This document shows, piece by piece, positions 40,398 through 50,431 of a DNA stretch of 64,000 nucleotides. The notes under the pieces were generated by a model that saw nothing but the letters and a program-made list of their open reading frames with translations, searched no databases and was not told the DNA's origin. Both the position numbers and the translations under genes were made by a program. The stretch's first letter is position 1, and the number at the start of each line of letters is the position of its first letter. The DNA comes from AWTP1-13 sp963840075 (GTDB lineage Bacteria > Pseudomonadota > Alphaproteobacteria > Rhizobiales > Hyphomicrobiaceae): positions 1 to 64,000 of the forward strand of contig CAWIXS010000008.1 of NCBI GenBank assembly GCA_963840075.1, written 5' to 3'.

Positions 40398-42020
40398 ATG
40401 CTGCAGTTTTCCCGGTGGAAGCAGGCCACCATCCTGCTCACCTGCCTGCTCGGCTTTCTTCTGGTTCTCCCCAATTTCCTGTCGCAGCAGACACTGAATC
40501 ACTGGCCCGGGTGGCTGCCCAAGAAGCAGCTCACGCTCGGCCTCGACCTGCAGGGCGGTGCGCACCTGCTCTATGCGCTCGATGTCGACGACGTGCGCAA
40601 GGACTGGCTCGACGCGCTGCGCGACTCTGCGCGCCAGCACTTGAAGGAGGCGAAGATCGCGGTCTCCGCGGTCAGCGTCGCCGGCAACGCCGTCGAGGTG
40701 CGCCTGGCCAAGGCGGAGGACGCCGACGCGGCCTTCAAGGCGCTGCGCCAGATCGTCCAGCCGCTCGGCAACCCGCTGCTCGGCGCCTCCGGCAATGACG
40801 TGGAGGTGCACCGCGGCGAGGCCGGCACCTTCACCATCACACCGACCGAAGCCGGCCTCCGGCAGCGCACGAGCAACGCCGTCAACGCGGCGATCGAGAC
40901 CGTTCGGCGGCGCGTGGACCCGAACGGGACGGCCGAATCGACCATCGTGCGCCAGGGCGACGACCGCATCCTCGTGCAGGTGCCGGGGCTGCAGGACACC
41001 GCAGCCCTCAAGGAGCGCATCGGCGAGACCGCACGGCTGTCGTTCCACGAGGTGAATCCGACGCTCTCCGCCAAGCAGGCCAAGGCCGGGCGCATCCCGC
41101 CCGGGTACAAGATCTACCCGACCACCGACAGCACGGAGGAGGGGGAGCTGCTGCTGCGCGAGACCCCGGTGGTGCGCGGCGACGACCTGACGAGCGCGCG
41201 GGCGGGCTTCGCGCCGCGCAGCGGAAGGCCGGTCGTCGATTTCACCTTCAACCCGACCGGCGCCCGGCAGTTCGCCAAGTTCACCCGCGCGCACGTCGGA
41301 GCTCCGTTCGCGGTGGTCCTCGACGGCAAGGTGATCTCCGCGCCGGTCATTCAGACCGCAATCGAGGGCGGGCGGGGCTACATCGAGGGCAGGTTCACGG
41401 TGGCGACCGCGACCAAGCTCGCGATCCAGCTCGAATCGGGCGCACTGCCGGCGAAGCTGACCGTCGTCAACGAGGGCACCGTCGGGCCGTCGCTGGGGAG
41501 CGATTCCATCGCGGCCGGCAAGGTGGCGGGCATCGTCGGCGCCATCGCCACCATCGTGCTCACCATCCTCACCTACGGCACCTTCGGCATCTTCGCCTGC
41601 GTCGGGCTCGTGGTGCACGGTGCGCTCACGGTCGCACTGATGACGCTGATGGGATCGGCGCTCACCCTGCCGGGCATCGCCGGGCTCGTGCTCGGCATCG
41701 CCATGGCAGTCGACGCCAACGTGCTGATCTATGAGCGCATCCGCGAGGAGTTGCGGGCTGGCAAGACCGCGATCGCGGCAATCCAGGCCGGCTTCACGCG
41801 TGCCTTCGTGACCATCGCCGATTCCCAGCTCACGACGCTCGCCTGCGCGCTCGTCATGTTCTGGCTCGGGGCCGGGCCGATCCGCGGCTTTGCCGTCACC
41901 CTCACGATCGGCATCTGCACCTCGATCTTCGCCTCCGTCACCGTCGTGCGCCTGCTCGTCATTTGGTGGCTCGCCGCCATGCGGGGGCGCACCAAGGGCC
42001 CGCTCACCCTGCCGGTCTGA
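40398..42020 (+). CDS. secD: Protein translocase subunit SecD
   Basis: An inner-membrane component that uses the proton gradient to complete export through SecYEG. 540 residues. The first transmembrane helix follows a short basic start (MLQFSRWKQATILLTCLLGF). The signature LTLGLDLQGGAHLLY begins the large periplasmic P1 domain, which includes RRRVDPNGTAESTIVRQGDD. Five C-terminal helices carry GLVLGIAMAVDANVLIYERI with the conserved Asp. ATG 40398 gives the family-standard N-terminus. secF follows after 40 bases. No yajC is seen upstream. Confidence 0.96.
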   Translation: MLQFSRWKQATILLTCLLGFLLVLPNFLSQQTLNHWPGWLPKKQLTLGLDLQGGAHLLYALDVDDVRKDWLDALRDSARQHLKEAKIAVSAVSVAGNAVEVRLAKAEDADAAFKALRQIVQPLGNPLLGASGNDVEVHRGEAGTFTITPTEAGLRQRTSNAVNAAIETVRRRVDPNGTAESTIVRQGDDRILVQVPGLQDTAALKERIGETARLSFHEVNPTLSAKQAKAGRIPPGYKIYPTTDSTEEGELLLRETPVVRGDDLTSARAGFAPRSGRPVVDFTFNPTGARQFAKFTRAHVGAPFAVVLDGKVISAPVIQTAIEGGRGYIEGRFTVATATKLAIQLESGALPAKLTVVNEGTVGPSLGSDSIAAGKVAGIVGAIATIVLTILTYGTFGIFACVGLVVHGALTVALMTLMGSALTLPGIAGLVLGIAMAVDANVLIYERIREELRAGKTAIAAIQAGFTRAFVTIADSQLTTLACALVMFWLGAGPIRGFAVTLTIGICTSIFASVTVVRLLVIWWLAAMRGRTKGPLTLPV

Positions 42021-42060
42021 CTGGCGACGAGCGAGAACAAAGGAACAAGGAACCATTCCC

Positions 42061-43044
42061 ATGCGTCTCATTCCCAACTTCAAGGGCTTCGACTTCTTCC
42101 CGCACGACCTGCGCCTGCCGTTCATGCGCTTCAAGGGTCTCTGCCTCGCGCTGTCGATCCTGGCGATGCTGGCGTCGCTGGCGCTCGTCTGGCAGCGCGG
42201 CTTCAACTACGGGGTCGACTTCACGGGCGGCACCATGCTCGAGGTGCAGTCCAAGTCGGGACCCGCTGACATCGCGGGGCTGCGCGACACGCTGGGGCGG
42301 CTCGGCATCGGTGCGGTGCAGATCCAGAGCTTCGGCAGCCTCAGCGACGTGCTGATCCGCATCGAGCATCAGAAGGGCGGGGAGGCCGCGGAGCAGGCGG
42401 CGCTCCAGAAGGTCCGCGGCGCTCTTGCGGAGAAGTACACTGAACGGCGCTACGAGTTCGTGGGCCCGGCGGTGTCGGCCGAGTTGCGCTGGACCGGCTT
42501 CCTGGCCGTGGCGGCGGGCCTCGCCGCCATCGTCCTCTACGTGTGGCTGCGCTTCGAATGGCAGTTCGCGCTCGGCGCGGTCGTGGCGCTGACGCACGAT
42601 GTGCTGCTCACGGCCGGCGTGTTCTCGGCTCTGCAGCTCGAGTTCGACCTCTCCATCGTGGCGGCGCTGCTCACCATCCTCGGCTACTCGGTGAACGACA
42701 CGGTGGTGGTGTCCGACCGCATCCGCGAGAACCTGCGCAGGTACCGGCGCATGCCGCTCGACGAGCTCCTGAACCTGTCGATCAACGAGACGCTGTCGCG
42801 CACCATCCTCACGGGCTGCACGGCCATCGCCGTGCTGATCGCGCTGCTTCTGTTCGGGGGCGCGGCGATCCGCAACTTCAACCTCGCCATGCTGCTGGGC
42901 GTGCTGATCGGCACCTACTCGTCGATCTTCATCGCCGCCCCGCTCTTGGGCTACCTCGGCGTTCGGCGCGACTGGGCAGCCGGCGCCGGCCCCAAGGCAG
43001 GGAAGGAGGCGGGGCCGAAAAAGCAAGCGATGGTGCGGACTTAG
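42061..43044 (+). CDS. secF: Protein translocase subunit SecF
   Basis: Partner of SecD in the SecDF complex. 327 residues: a first helix (LALSILAMLASLALVWQRGF), then NYGVDFTGGTMLEV, a small periplasmic domain and five helices with ALTHDVLLTAGVFS and ILGYSVNDTVVVSDRIREN containing the conserved Asp residues. ATG 42061 follows AAAGGAACAAGGAAC, a suitable ribosome site; longer upstream starts would overlap secD and are rejected. The C-terminal tail is Lys/Gly-rich. A strong palindrome right after the stop probably ends transcription. Confidence 0.95.
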   Translation: MRLIPNFKGFDFFPHDLRLPFMRFKGLCLALSILAMLASLALVWQRGFNYGVDFTGGTMLEVQSKSGPADIAGLRDTLGRLGIGAVQIQSFGSLSDVLIRIEHQKGGEAAEQAALQKVRGALAEKYTERRYEFVGPAVSAELRWTGFLAVAAGLAAIVLYVWLRFEWQFALGAVVALTHDVLLTAGVFSALQLEFDLSIVAALLTILGYSVNDTVVVSDRIRENLRRYRRMPLDELLNLSINETLSRTILTGCTAIAVLIALLLFGGAAIRNFNLAMLLGVLIGTYSSIFIAAPLLGYLGVRRDWAAGAGPKAGKEAGPKKQAMVRT

Positions 43045-43048
43045 TCTC

Positions 43049-43101
43049 CACCCGTCATCCCGGAACCCCGGACTTGATCCGGGGTTCTGGGATGACGGGT
43101 G
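43049..43101. repeat. 53-base palindromic repeat, probable bidirectional terminator
   Basis: Outer arms CACCCGTCATCCC (43049-43061) and GGGATGACGGGTG (43089-43101) are perfect. Inner arms (GGAACCCCGG / CCGGGGTTCT) extend the hairpin. It lies between the convergent secF and purA. The TCATCCCGG-type end also occurs at 53207-53318, so it is one member of a dispersed repeat family. Confidence 0.8.
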
Positions 43102-43105
43102 CGCC

Positions 43106-44398
<1,293 letters not shown>

Positions 44399-44700
44399 CG
44401 GTCCCACACAGGTTGCATCACGGGTAGCGCTTCAACGCCCGGCGCACGGCGATCCGTTGCGCAAACCGCCGCGGCACGCCGCCAGGGTGGGTGTGCCATT
44501 CTCGTGTCATTTTCCCAGATCATAGTCGGATCATGAGGAATAGTGCCGGATTGGCGTCCGGACAGTCATGTGGCAGATTTGTGCACGCTGAACGCCCTCG
44601 CAAGAGCTGATCGCCCTCGCTAGATATAGAGGGTCTCGAAACCCCCACCAGGATAATGCTATTGTGGAGCCGCGCGCTAGCGCCTGAGGGAGAACAAGCA
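44399..44700. other. Divergent promoter region between purA and the membrane-protein gene
   Basis: About 300 bases with no convincing gene on either strand. The middle (44510-44660) is less GC-rich than the genes, as expected for promoters in both directions. A short G/A-rich run (ctgagggagaacaagca) just before 44701 serves as the ribosome site of the next gene. Confidence 0.45.
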
Positions 44701-45117
44701 ATGACCAGCATCAAGTGGCGCGCCGTCAGCGCGATCGTCCTGTCCGTGGCGTTGGCCCTGGTGTTCTGGCTGTTGCCGACCCTCAGCTCGGCCGACTTCG
44801 GGGGCAACGAGATGTTCGTCTACGGCGGCCTGTTCTTCGTGTTCTGGGTCTACCTGGTGGTGCAAGGCTATCCGGTGTCGCACGGCGACATCGGCAGCTC
44901 CAGCGTCCACAACCTGGACAACATCATCTCCGCCACGCCGGCCCTGGTCGCGATCTTCGGCGGCGCCCTGCATATCTTCGGGTTCCGGCCGATGTCCGCC
45001 TTCAACCTCGTCGTCGCCCTGATGACGCTCCTGGTCGCGGCCTACGATCTGTGGGTGCTGGGCGGTGCCGCGGCGAAGATCAACCGCCTCACCGACGAGT
45101 ACAAGGCCGAGCGCTGA
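44701..45117 (+). CDS. Conserved membrane protein of unknown function, 138 aa
   Basis: From ATG 44701 (GAGGGAGAA upstream) the product has four predicted membrane segments: AIVLSVALALVFWLLPTL, FVYGGLFFVFWVYLVV, TPALVAIFGGALHIFGF and FNLVVALMTLLVAAYDLWVL. A short polar loop (GYPVSHGDIGSSSVHNLDNI) lies between the second and third, and the tail is charged (INRLTDEYKAER). I do not recognise a family. It is convergent with phnA, 18 bases away. Confidence 0.7.
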   Translation: MTSIKWRAVSAIVLSVALALVFWLLPTLSSADFGGNEMFVYGGLFFVFWVYLVVQGYPVSHGDIGSSSVHNLDNIISATPALVAIFGGALHIFGFRPMSAFNLVVALMTLLVAAYDLWVLGGAAAKINRLTDEYKAER

Positions 45118-45135
45118 CCCGGGCCCCATCCGACG

Positions 45136-46368
45136 CTACGCCGCGCCGTTGAGCACGGCGTCGAAGATGTCGAGGTTGCGCAGGGTGCCGGCTTTGCCCG
45201 CGAGATAGCCCGGGCGCAGCCTGCGCGAGACCATGAACGGCACCCGCTGCTCGCCCAGGCCGCCGTGCGAGCGCAGACGGTGGCCGGCGAGCGCGGAGAG
45301 GTCGTGCTCGGCGGAGCTGGCGCCGATGACGGTGCCGGCGTCCCCCAGCGCGACGAAATCGCCTTCCAGGTCGAGGGGCAGCCCGAAGCGGGTTGCGGCA
45401 GCGGGGCCGTCCAGCACCAGCTCGACGCCGGAAAGGGCGGCCGATGCCGCCATCAGGGCGGCGAGGTCCGTGGCCTTGCGCCGATAGACGCGCACGAACG
45501 AGCCCAGCGCCCCATGGTGGCGCACGAACGGGTCGGTGATGGGGCAAATCACCCGCACGGCGCCGTCGCCGAAGTGGCGCGCCAGCTCCTCCTCCAGGAA
45601 CACCACGTTGGGCGCTCCGCCGGCCCGCGCCTTGTCGTTCATGCCGTGATCGGCCACGACGCCGACCGTGGCACCGAGCGCGATCAGTTGGCCGATGCGC
45701 TGATCGACCGCCCGGTTGAAGGCGTCGGCCTCCGGCGCGCCGGGGGCCCAGGCGTGCTGCACATAGTCCGACAGCGAGAGATAGAGCAGGCGCGCCGCGC
45801 CCCGCCGCAGGAGCTCGAGCCCGGCGTCGAGCACGAACAGGGACAGGTCCGCCGAGTACTGGTCGGGCCTGGGCCGGCCCACCATGGCCTCCACGTCGGC
45901 GATGCCGTTGTCGGCCAGCGTCGCGCGGTCGGCCTTCTCGGCGGAGAAATTGATGCCGTCGAGGCCGCGCGCCAGCATCAGGCGCAGCTTGTCCTTGGCC
46001 GTCACCGCAGCGGTCCTGACGCCGGCCCTGGCCATGGCCGCGAGGATGGTGCCACAGCGCAGCATCGCCGCGTCGGTGATCATGCGCTCCTCGCCGGTGG
46101 CGCGGTCGAGATAGTAGTTGCCGGAGATTCCGTGCACGGCCGGAGGCACGCCGGTGACGATGGAGGCGTTGTTCGGATTGGTGAAGGTGGGCACTACGGC
46201 ATCGGCCTCGCCGACGAAGCCGGTCTCGGCGAGGCCCGCGATCACCGGCAGGATGCCGTCGGCGAGCCCGCGGCGGATATAGGCCGGGTCGCAGCCGTCG
46301 AAGCACACGACCACGGCGGGTTTCTCCGGCACACGATAGAGCCGCCCGTTCACCTCCACGTCCGCCAT
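45136..46368 (-). CDS. phnA: Phosphonoacetate hydrolase
   Basis: Cleaves the C-P bond of phosphonoacetate to acetate and phosphate with zinc. An alkaline-phosphatase-superfamily enzyme of 410 residues, equal to the family length. The start DVEVNGRLYRVPEKPAVVVC is typical, then FDGCDPAYIRRG (metal Asp) and PTFTNPNNASIVTGVPPAVH with the nucleophile Thr. SDYVQHAWAPG and VVADHGMND hold further metal ligands. ATG 46368 has GGGAGGAC upstream. It is third in a minus-strand unit after a secreted protein and a PAP2 phosphatase. No phosphonate transporter or 2-AEP genes are nearby, so its substrate supply is unclear. Confidence 0.88.
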   Translation of the reverse strand: MADVEVNGRLYRVPEKPAVVVCFDGCDPAYIRRGLADGILPVIAGLAETGFVGEADAVVPTFTNPNNASIVTGVPPAVHGISGNYYLDRATGEERMITDAAMLRCGTILAAMARAGVRTAAVTAKDKLRLMLARGLDGINFSAEKADRATLADNGIADVEAMVGRPRPDQYSADLSLFVLDAGLELLRRGAARLLYLSLSDYVQHAWAPGAPEADAFNRAVDQRIGQLIALGATVGVVADHGMNDKARAGGAPNVVFLEEELARHFGDGAVRVICPITDPFVRHHGALGSFVRVYRRKATDLAALMAASAALSGVELVLDGPAAATRFGLPLDLEGDFVALGDAGTVIGASSAEHDLSALAGHRLRSHGGLGEQRVPFMVSRRLRPGYLAGKAGTLRNLDIFDAVLNGAA

Positions 46369-46421
46369 GTCAGTCCTCCCCTCGCCTCGCCTGACCGTCG
46401 TATGGGGGGTCTGACCCCCGC

Positions 46422-47210
46422 TCACGCGGCCGGACCGTCCTCGACCTGCCCACGCGTCTGCAGCCATTGCATGACGAGGAGGCAGATCAGGGCCCATACG
46501 CCGCCGAGCGCCCATCCGGCAAGGACATCGGTGGGCCAATGCACGCCGAGGTACACCCGGCTTACACCGACCAGCACCGCCAGCATGATGGCTATCACGA
46601 GGACGTAGGTCTTCACCGCACGATCGGTCTGGGTGCGGGCCAGCAGCGCGCCCAGGGTCAGGTAGACGACGGCCGCCATCATGGAGTGGCCGGAGGGGAA
46701 GCTGGCGCTGAACACCTCGGCTCCGTGCGGCACCAGGTCGGGCCTGGGCCGCGCGAAGGCCCATTTCATGCTCTGGCTGATGAGGACGCCGCCGGCGACG
46801 GAGGCGAGCACGAACAGGGCGGCGTGGCTCTTGCGGGTCATGGCGAGGAAGCCCGCAATCGCCAGCACCACCACGGTAAGGACGCCGGTGCTGCCCAGCG
46901 CCGTAAAGTCGCGCATCATCTCCTCGAACCAGGCCGGGCCGATGGGATCGGCGAGATCGCCGGGGTTGCGCAGGGCGATGATGAGCCGCTCGTCGAAGGT
47001 TTCCGTGCTGCCCCGGCGCACCGCGTTGGCTAGCCTGGCGAAGAGGAGCAGGAGGCCCGCCGCGAGGATGACGGCGGACAAGGTCATCCGCTCGATGCGC
47101 CCGACGCGCGCAACCAGCCCGGCGATCAGGGGCTGACCGCCCGCCTGCTGCAGCAGCCCGCGCCATCGCGACATCCGCTTTTCTCTGCGACCGCCGCCCG
47201 GCAAGCTCAT
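46422..47210 (-). CDS. PAP2-family membrane phosphatase
   Basis: A membrane lipid or polyprenyl phosphate phosphatase. 262 residues from ATG 47210, which overlaps the stop of the upstream gene as ATGA; an internal ATG at 47174 is possible. The three acid-phosphatase motifs are present: KWAFARPRPD (about residue 145), FPSGHSMMAA (about 170) and SRVYLGVHWPTDVLAG (about 218). They sit between six predicted helices with the active site facing the periplasm. The coupling with a secreted protein and phnA suggests a small phosphorus-related unit. Confidence 0.88.
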   Translation of the reverse strand: MSLPGGGRREKRMSRWRGLLQQAGGQPLIAGLVARVGRIERMTLSAVILAAGLLLLFARLANAVRRGSTETFDERLIIALRNPGDLADPIGPAWFEEMMRDFTALGSTGVLTVVVLAIAGFLAMTRKSHAALFVLASVAGGVLISQSMKWAFARPRPDLVPHGAEVFSASFPSGHSMMAAVVYLTLGALLARTQTDRAVKTYVLVIAIMLAVLVGVSRVYLGVHWPTDVLAGWALGGVWALICLLVMQWLQTRGQVEDGPAA

Positions 47211-47860
47211 TGCGGTGCCCGCGGCTCAATTCTTATCGAGGCATCGAAGCGAAATGTAAGCTCTCGTAGCGGTCCCGGCGACTTGTGCCGCTCTTTGGGG
47301 GATGGATGCCCCTGCATCTGGAGCCGGAGCGGCAGGCCGCTTGCGGCATCGACCTGGAGCTTCTCGTGGTCGACGGATGGTCCCATAATCCATTTACTCA
47401 CGTGATACTCGTACGTGATCTCCTCTTTCCCGTCCCGCGTTGCGATCTCCTTGGTACAGGTCGCGGCGTCTATGCCCTTCTCGACCATCTCCAGGTTGAA
47501 GCCGAGCATTCCTCCGTAAATAATGAGCGCTCCCTGGCTCGTGCCACCCCACGTACCGCTGCTCCAGTTGCCTCCGCGGTAGCTCCACTGCAGCGGACCG
47601 ATGTAGAGCCGAGTGCCTTGCTTGCCGTCGGCACCGAGCCGCAGGGATCCGCGTCCGTCGACGGCACCGGGGAGTTCCGCGGGCTTGGGGCCGTGGAGCT
47701 TCACCTCGAAGGCGAACGGGCCGGACGTGTGCAAGCGCCGGAACGCCGCGATGACCTCCTCTGCACAGCCCGCTCTGTCCCGTGCCAGCGTCTGCGTTGC
47801 CACACAAGAGACGCACAGCAACGAGGCGGCGATGCGCAACACGGCACTCCCTCCACACAT
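47207..47860 (-). CDS. Secreted hypothetical protein, 217 aa
   Basis: From ATG 47860 (GGGGGAG upstream) there is a clear signal peptide (AVLRIAASLLCVSCVATQTLA). A mature part rich in beta strands follows: GPFAFEVKLHGPKPAELPGA, GTRLYIGPLQWSYRGGNWSS and KEEITYEYHVSKWIMGPSVD. It resembles periplasmic LolA/DUF-type beta-sheet proteins in character, but I cannot assign a family. Longer upstream frames to 49114 are Ala/Arg-rich shadows. The stop overlaps the start of the PAP2 gene. Confidence 0.7.
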   Translation of the reverse strand: MCGGSAVLRIAASLLCVSCVATQTLARDRAGCAEEVIAAFRRLHTSGPFAFEVKLHGPKPAELPGAVDGRGSLRLGADGKQGTRLYIGPLQWSYRGGNWSSGTWGGTSQGALIIYGGMLGFNLEMVEKGIDAATCTKEIATRDGKEEITYEYHVSKWIMGPSVDHEKLQVDAASGLPLRLQMQGHPSPKERHKSPGPLRELTFRFDASIRIEPRAPQ

Positions 47861-47986
47861 GACTCCCCCGAACGAGCGACCGACCTTTGTGTCGCCATCG
47901 TGGCTGCCGAAGTCGGCGCTTGACCTGATCCGGCGGCGGCCGATGATTGCGGGCAGCAACAAGACGAGCGATCCGGAGAGACCCCG

Positions 47987-48988
47987 ATGAGCAACCGCAT
48001 GGTGAAGCTGGTGCGCCGGCCCAAGGGCATGGTGGTGCGCGAGGACTTCAAGATCGAGGACGGCCCGGTTCCGGAGCCGGGCGCCGGCGAGCTCCGCGTG
48101 AGGATCGCCTACATCTCGCTCGATCCGGCCATGCGCGGCTGGATGAACGAGGGGCGCTCCTACGTGCCGCCGGTGGGCCTGGGCGAGGTCATGCGCGCCT
48201 ACGCGGTGGGCACCGTGGAGGCCTCCAACAACCCCGCGTTCAAGCCGGGCGAGGCCGTGCAGGGCCTGTTCGGGGTGCAGCGGTACGCCATCTCCAAGGG
48301 CGAGGGCGTCGTCAAGGTCGATCCCTCGCAGGCGCCGCTGGAGCGCTGGGTGGGCGGCCTCGGCATGCCCGGCTGGACCGCCTACTTCGGGCTGCTCGAG
48401 GTGGGCCAGCCCAAGGAGGGCGAGACAGTGGTGGTCTCGGCGGCCTCGGGTGCCGTCGGCTCCATCGTCGGCCAGATCGCCAGGATCAAGGGCTGCCGCG
48501 CGGTCGGCATCGCCGGCGGGCCGGAGAAGTGCCGCTACGTCAAGGAGGAGCTTGGCTTCGACGCCTGTGTCGACTACAAGGCCGGCAACCTCGCCGCGGA
48601 CCTGAAGGCGGCGGCGCCCAACGGCATCGATGTCTACTTCGAGAACGTGGGCGGCGAGATCCTCGACACCGTTCTGTTGCAGATGAACCTGCGCGGGCGC
48701 ATCCCGGTATGCGGCCTCATCTCCGCCTACAACGCCACCGAGCTGCCGGCGGGCCCCAAGAACATCCGCTGCGTCCTGACCCAGCGCCTCAAGATGCAGG
48801 GCCTGATCGTGTTCGACTGGGCCAACCGGATACCCGAGGCGATGGCGCAGCTCGGCGCCTGGCACAAGGAGGGCAAGCTCGAGATCCGCGAGGACGTGCG
48901 CAAGGGCGGCCTCGACGCCTACCCCGACGTGCTGAACCTGCTCTACACCGGCGGCAACCAGGGCAAGCTCGTGCTCGCGGTGGATTGA
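47987..48988 (+). CDS. NADP-dependent oxidoreductase, MDR family (CurA/LTB4DH-like)
   Basis: 333 residues of the zinc-independent medium-chain reductases that reduce alkenal or alkenone double bonds. The N-terminal part contains ISLDPAMRGWMNEGRSYVPP, characteristic of the leukotriene B4 dehydrogenase/curcumin reductase group. The cofactor loop is VVSAASGAVGSIVGQIARIK (about residues 150-170), followed by the GIDVYFENVGGEILD motif. ATG 47987 follows GGAGAGACCCCG. It is followed by a palindromic repeat and a CaiB gene in the same direction. Confidence 0.9.
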   Translation: MSNRMVKLVRRPKGMVVREDFKIEDGPVPEPGAGELRVRIAYISLDPAMRGWMNEGRSYVPPVGLGEVMRAYAVGTVEASNNPAFKPGEAVQGLFGVQRYAISKGEGVVKVDPSQAPLERWVGGLGMPGWTAYFGLLEVGQPKEGETVVVSAASGAVGSIVGQIARIKGCRAVGIAGGPEKCRYVKEELGFDACVDYKAGNLAADLKAAAPNGIDVYFENVGGEILDTVLLQMNLRGRIPVCGLISAYNATELPAGPKNIRCVLTQRLKMQGLIVFDWANRIPEAMAQLGAWHKEGKLEIREDVRKGGLDAYPDVLNLLYTGGNQGKLVLAVD

Positions 48989-49005
48989 TCGGGCCGTCGT
49001 TGGAC

Positions 49006-49120
49006 CGTAGGGTGCAATGCGGCGACAGCCGCATTGCACCGATGCACCCTCTCCCCGGCCGACACCGATCGTGACGAGGTCGCTCGGTGCCATCGTGCTG
49101 ACGCACGATCGCACCCTACG
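49006..49120. repeat. MITE-like palindromic element
   Basis: The element is bounded by 10-base inverted ends CGTAGGGTGC (49006-49015) and GCACCCTACG (49111-49120). At its left it holds a perfect 13-base hairpin, GGTGCAATGCGGC (49011-49023), loop GACA, then the complement (49028-49040). No coding capacity is present. This structure is typical of small non-autonomous repeats between genes. Confidence 0.65.
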
Positions 49121-49155
49121 TTTCGAGGGGCGCAGCAGGCGAAGTGGGGAATGAC

Positions 49156-50343
49156 GTGGCAGGAGTCCTGGAAGGCATCCGTGTGCTCGATTTCGGGCGC
49201 TATATCGCGGGGCCCTATTGCGCGGCGATGCTCGCCGAGCACGGCGCCGAGGTGATCCGCATCGAGAAGCGCGAGGGCAGCGAGGACCGCTTCCAGGCGC
49301 CGCTGACCGCCGACGGCGACGGCGGCGCGCTGTTCATGCAGATGAACCGCAACAAGCTCAGCCTCACGCTCGATCCCATGCGGCCGGAGGGTCAGGAGGT
49401 GGTGCGCCGGCTGGTGGCGACCGCGGACGTGGTGGTGGCGAACCTGCCGCCGCAGACGCTCGCCGCCATGAAGCTCGACTACACGTCGCTCACCGCGGTG
49501 AAGCCCGACATCATCCTCACCACGGTGACGGCCTACGGCCGCGGCGGGCCCTACAGCGACCGCGTCGGCTTCGATGGCATCGGCCAGGTCATGTCGGGTG
49601 CCGTCTATATGACGGGAACGGAGGACCAGCCCTATCGCGCCCAGGTGCCGTGGGTCGACTTCGGCACGGCGCTGCACTGCGCCTTCGGCACCATGGCGGC
49701 GCTGATGGCGCGCAAGGCCACCGGCAACGGCCAGTGGGTGGAGGGCGCGCTGCTCGCCACCGCCGTCACCTTCAGCAATGCGCTGCTGATCGAGCAGGCC
49801 GTGATCGAGCGCAACCGGGTGCCGACCGGCAACCGCGGCCAGACCTCGGCGCCGGTCGACATCTTCCGCACCGGCGACGGCTGGATCCTGTGCCAGGTGG
49901 TGGGCAACCCGCTGTTCAAGCGCTGGGCCAGGCTGATGGGCGAGGAGCACTGGCTCACCGACCCGCGCTTCAAGGACGACATCTCGCGCGGCGACAACGG
50001 CCACATCGTCAGCGAGCGCATGAGCCGCTGGTGTGCCGAGCGCACGACCGCGGAGGCGCTCGAGATCCTGGGGGCGGCGAAGATCCCGGCAGGGCCGGTG
50101 CTGAAGCCGCAGCAGACGCTCGACGACCCGCACATCAAGACGATGGGGTTCTTCCAGCCGGTGGAATATCCAGGGGCGCCGCGGCCGGCGCCGGTCGCCA
50201 AGGTGCCCGTGTGGCTCTCCGGCACGCCGGGCTCGATCCGCCGCCGCCCGCCGACGCTCGGCGAGCATACCGACGCGATCCTGGCGGAGCTCGGCTACGA
50301 CCGCGAGGCGATCGCGGCGCTGCGCGCCGCGGGCGTGGTGTAA
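49156..50343 (+). CDS. CaiB/BaiF-family (class III) CoA transferase
   Basis: Transfers CoA between carboxylic acids through an aspartyl-CoA thioester. About 395 residues. The start AGVLEGIRVLDFGRYIAGPY is typical, followed by ANLPPQTLAAMKLDY and GRGGPYSDRVGFDGIGQVMS. The catalytic Asp is in PWVDFGTALHC (about residue 170). The C-terminal region has IPAGPVLKPQQTLDDPHIKT. GTG 49156 is preferred because GGGGAA lies six to eight bases upstream; GTG 49144 would add four residues. The acyl substrate is unknown. A second CaiB gene lies at 54.3-55.5 kb. Confidence 0.9.
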   Translation: MAGVLEGIRVLDFGRYIAGPYCAAMLAEHGAEVIRIEKREGSEDRFQAPLTADGDGGALFMQMNRNKLSLTLDPMRPEGQEVVRRLVATADVVVANLPPQTLAAMKLDYTSLTAVKPDIILTTVTAYGRGGPYSDRVGFDGIGQVMSGAVYMTGTEDQPYRAQVPWVDFGTALHCAFGTMAALMARKATGNGQWVEGALLATAVTFSNALLIEQAVIERNRVPTGNRGQTSAPVDIFRTGDGWILCQVVGNPLFKRWARLMGEEHWLTDPRFKDDISRGDNGHIVSERMSRWCAERTTAEALEILGAAKIPAGPVLKPQQTLDDPHIKTMGFFQPVEYPGAPRPAPVAKVPVWLSGTPGSIRRRPPTLGEHTDAILAELGYDREAIAALRAAGVV

Positions 50344-50347
50344 TGGG

Positions 50348-50414
50348 CGTGAAATCGTGAAGCGGTGAGGTCGTCAAATCGTGCAGCTCGATTTCACGAC
50401 TTGGCGATTTCACG
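50348..50414. repeat. Inverted repeat between convergent genes, probable terminator
   Basis: CGTGAAATCG at 50348-50357 pairs with CGATTTCACG at 50389-50398 and again at 50405-50414, allowing alternative hairpins. It sits between the CaiB stop and the stop of the convergent GlsB-type gene. The heptamer-rich composition is low in complexity. Confidence 0.55.
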
Positions 50415-50431
50415 CTTTCACGATTCGACCG

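Noticed and set aside
39840..42206. 788-codon minus-strand frame opposite secD
   Set aside because: Antisense to secD with low-complexity Asp/Arg/Gly composition; no family features.
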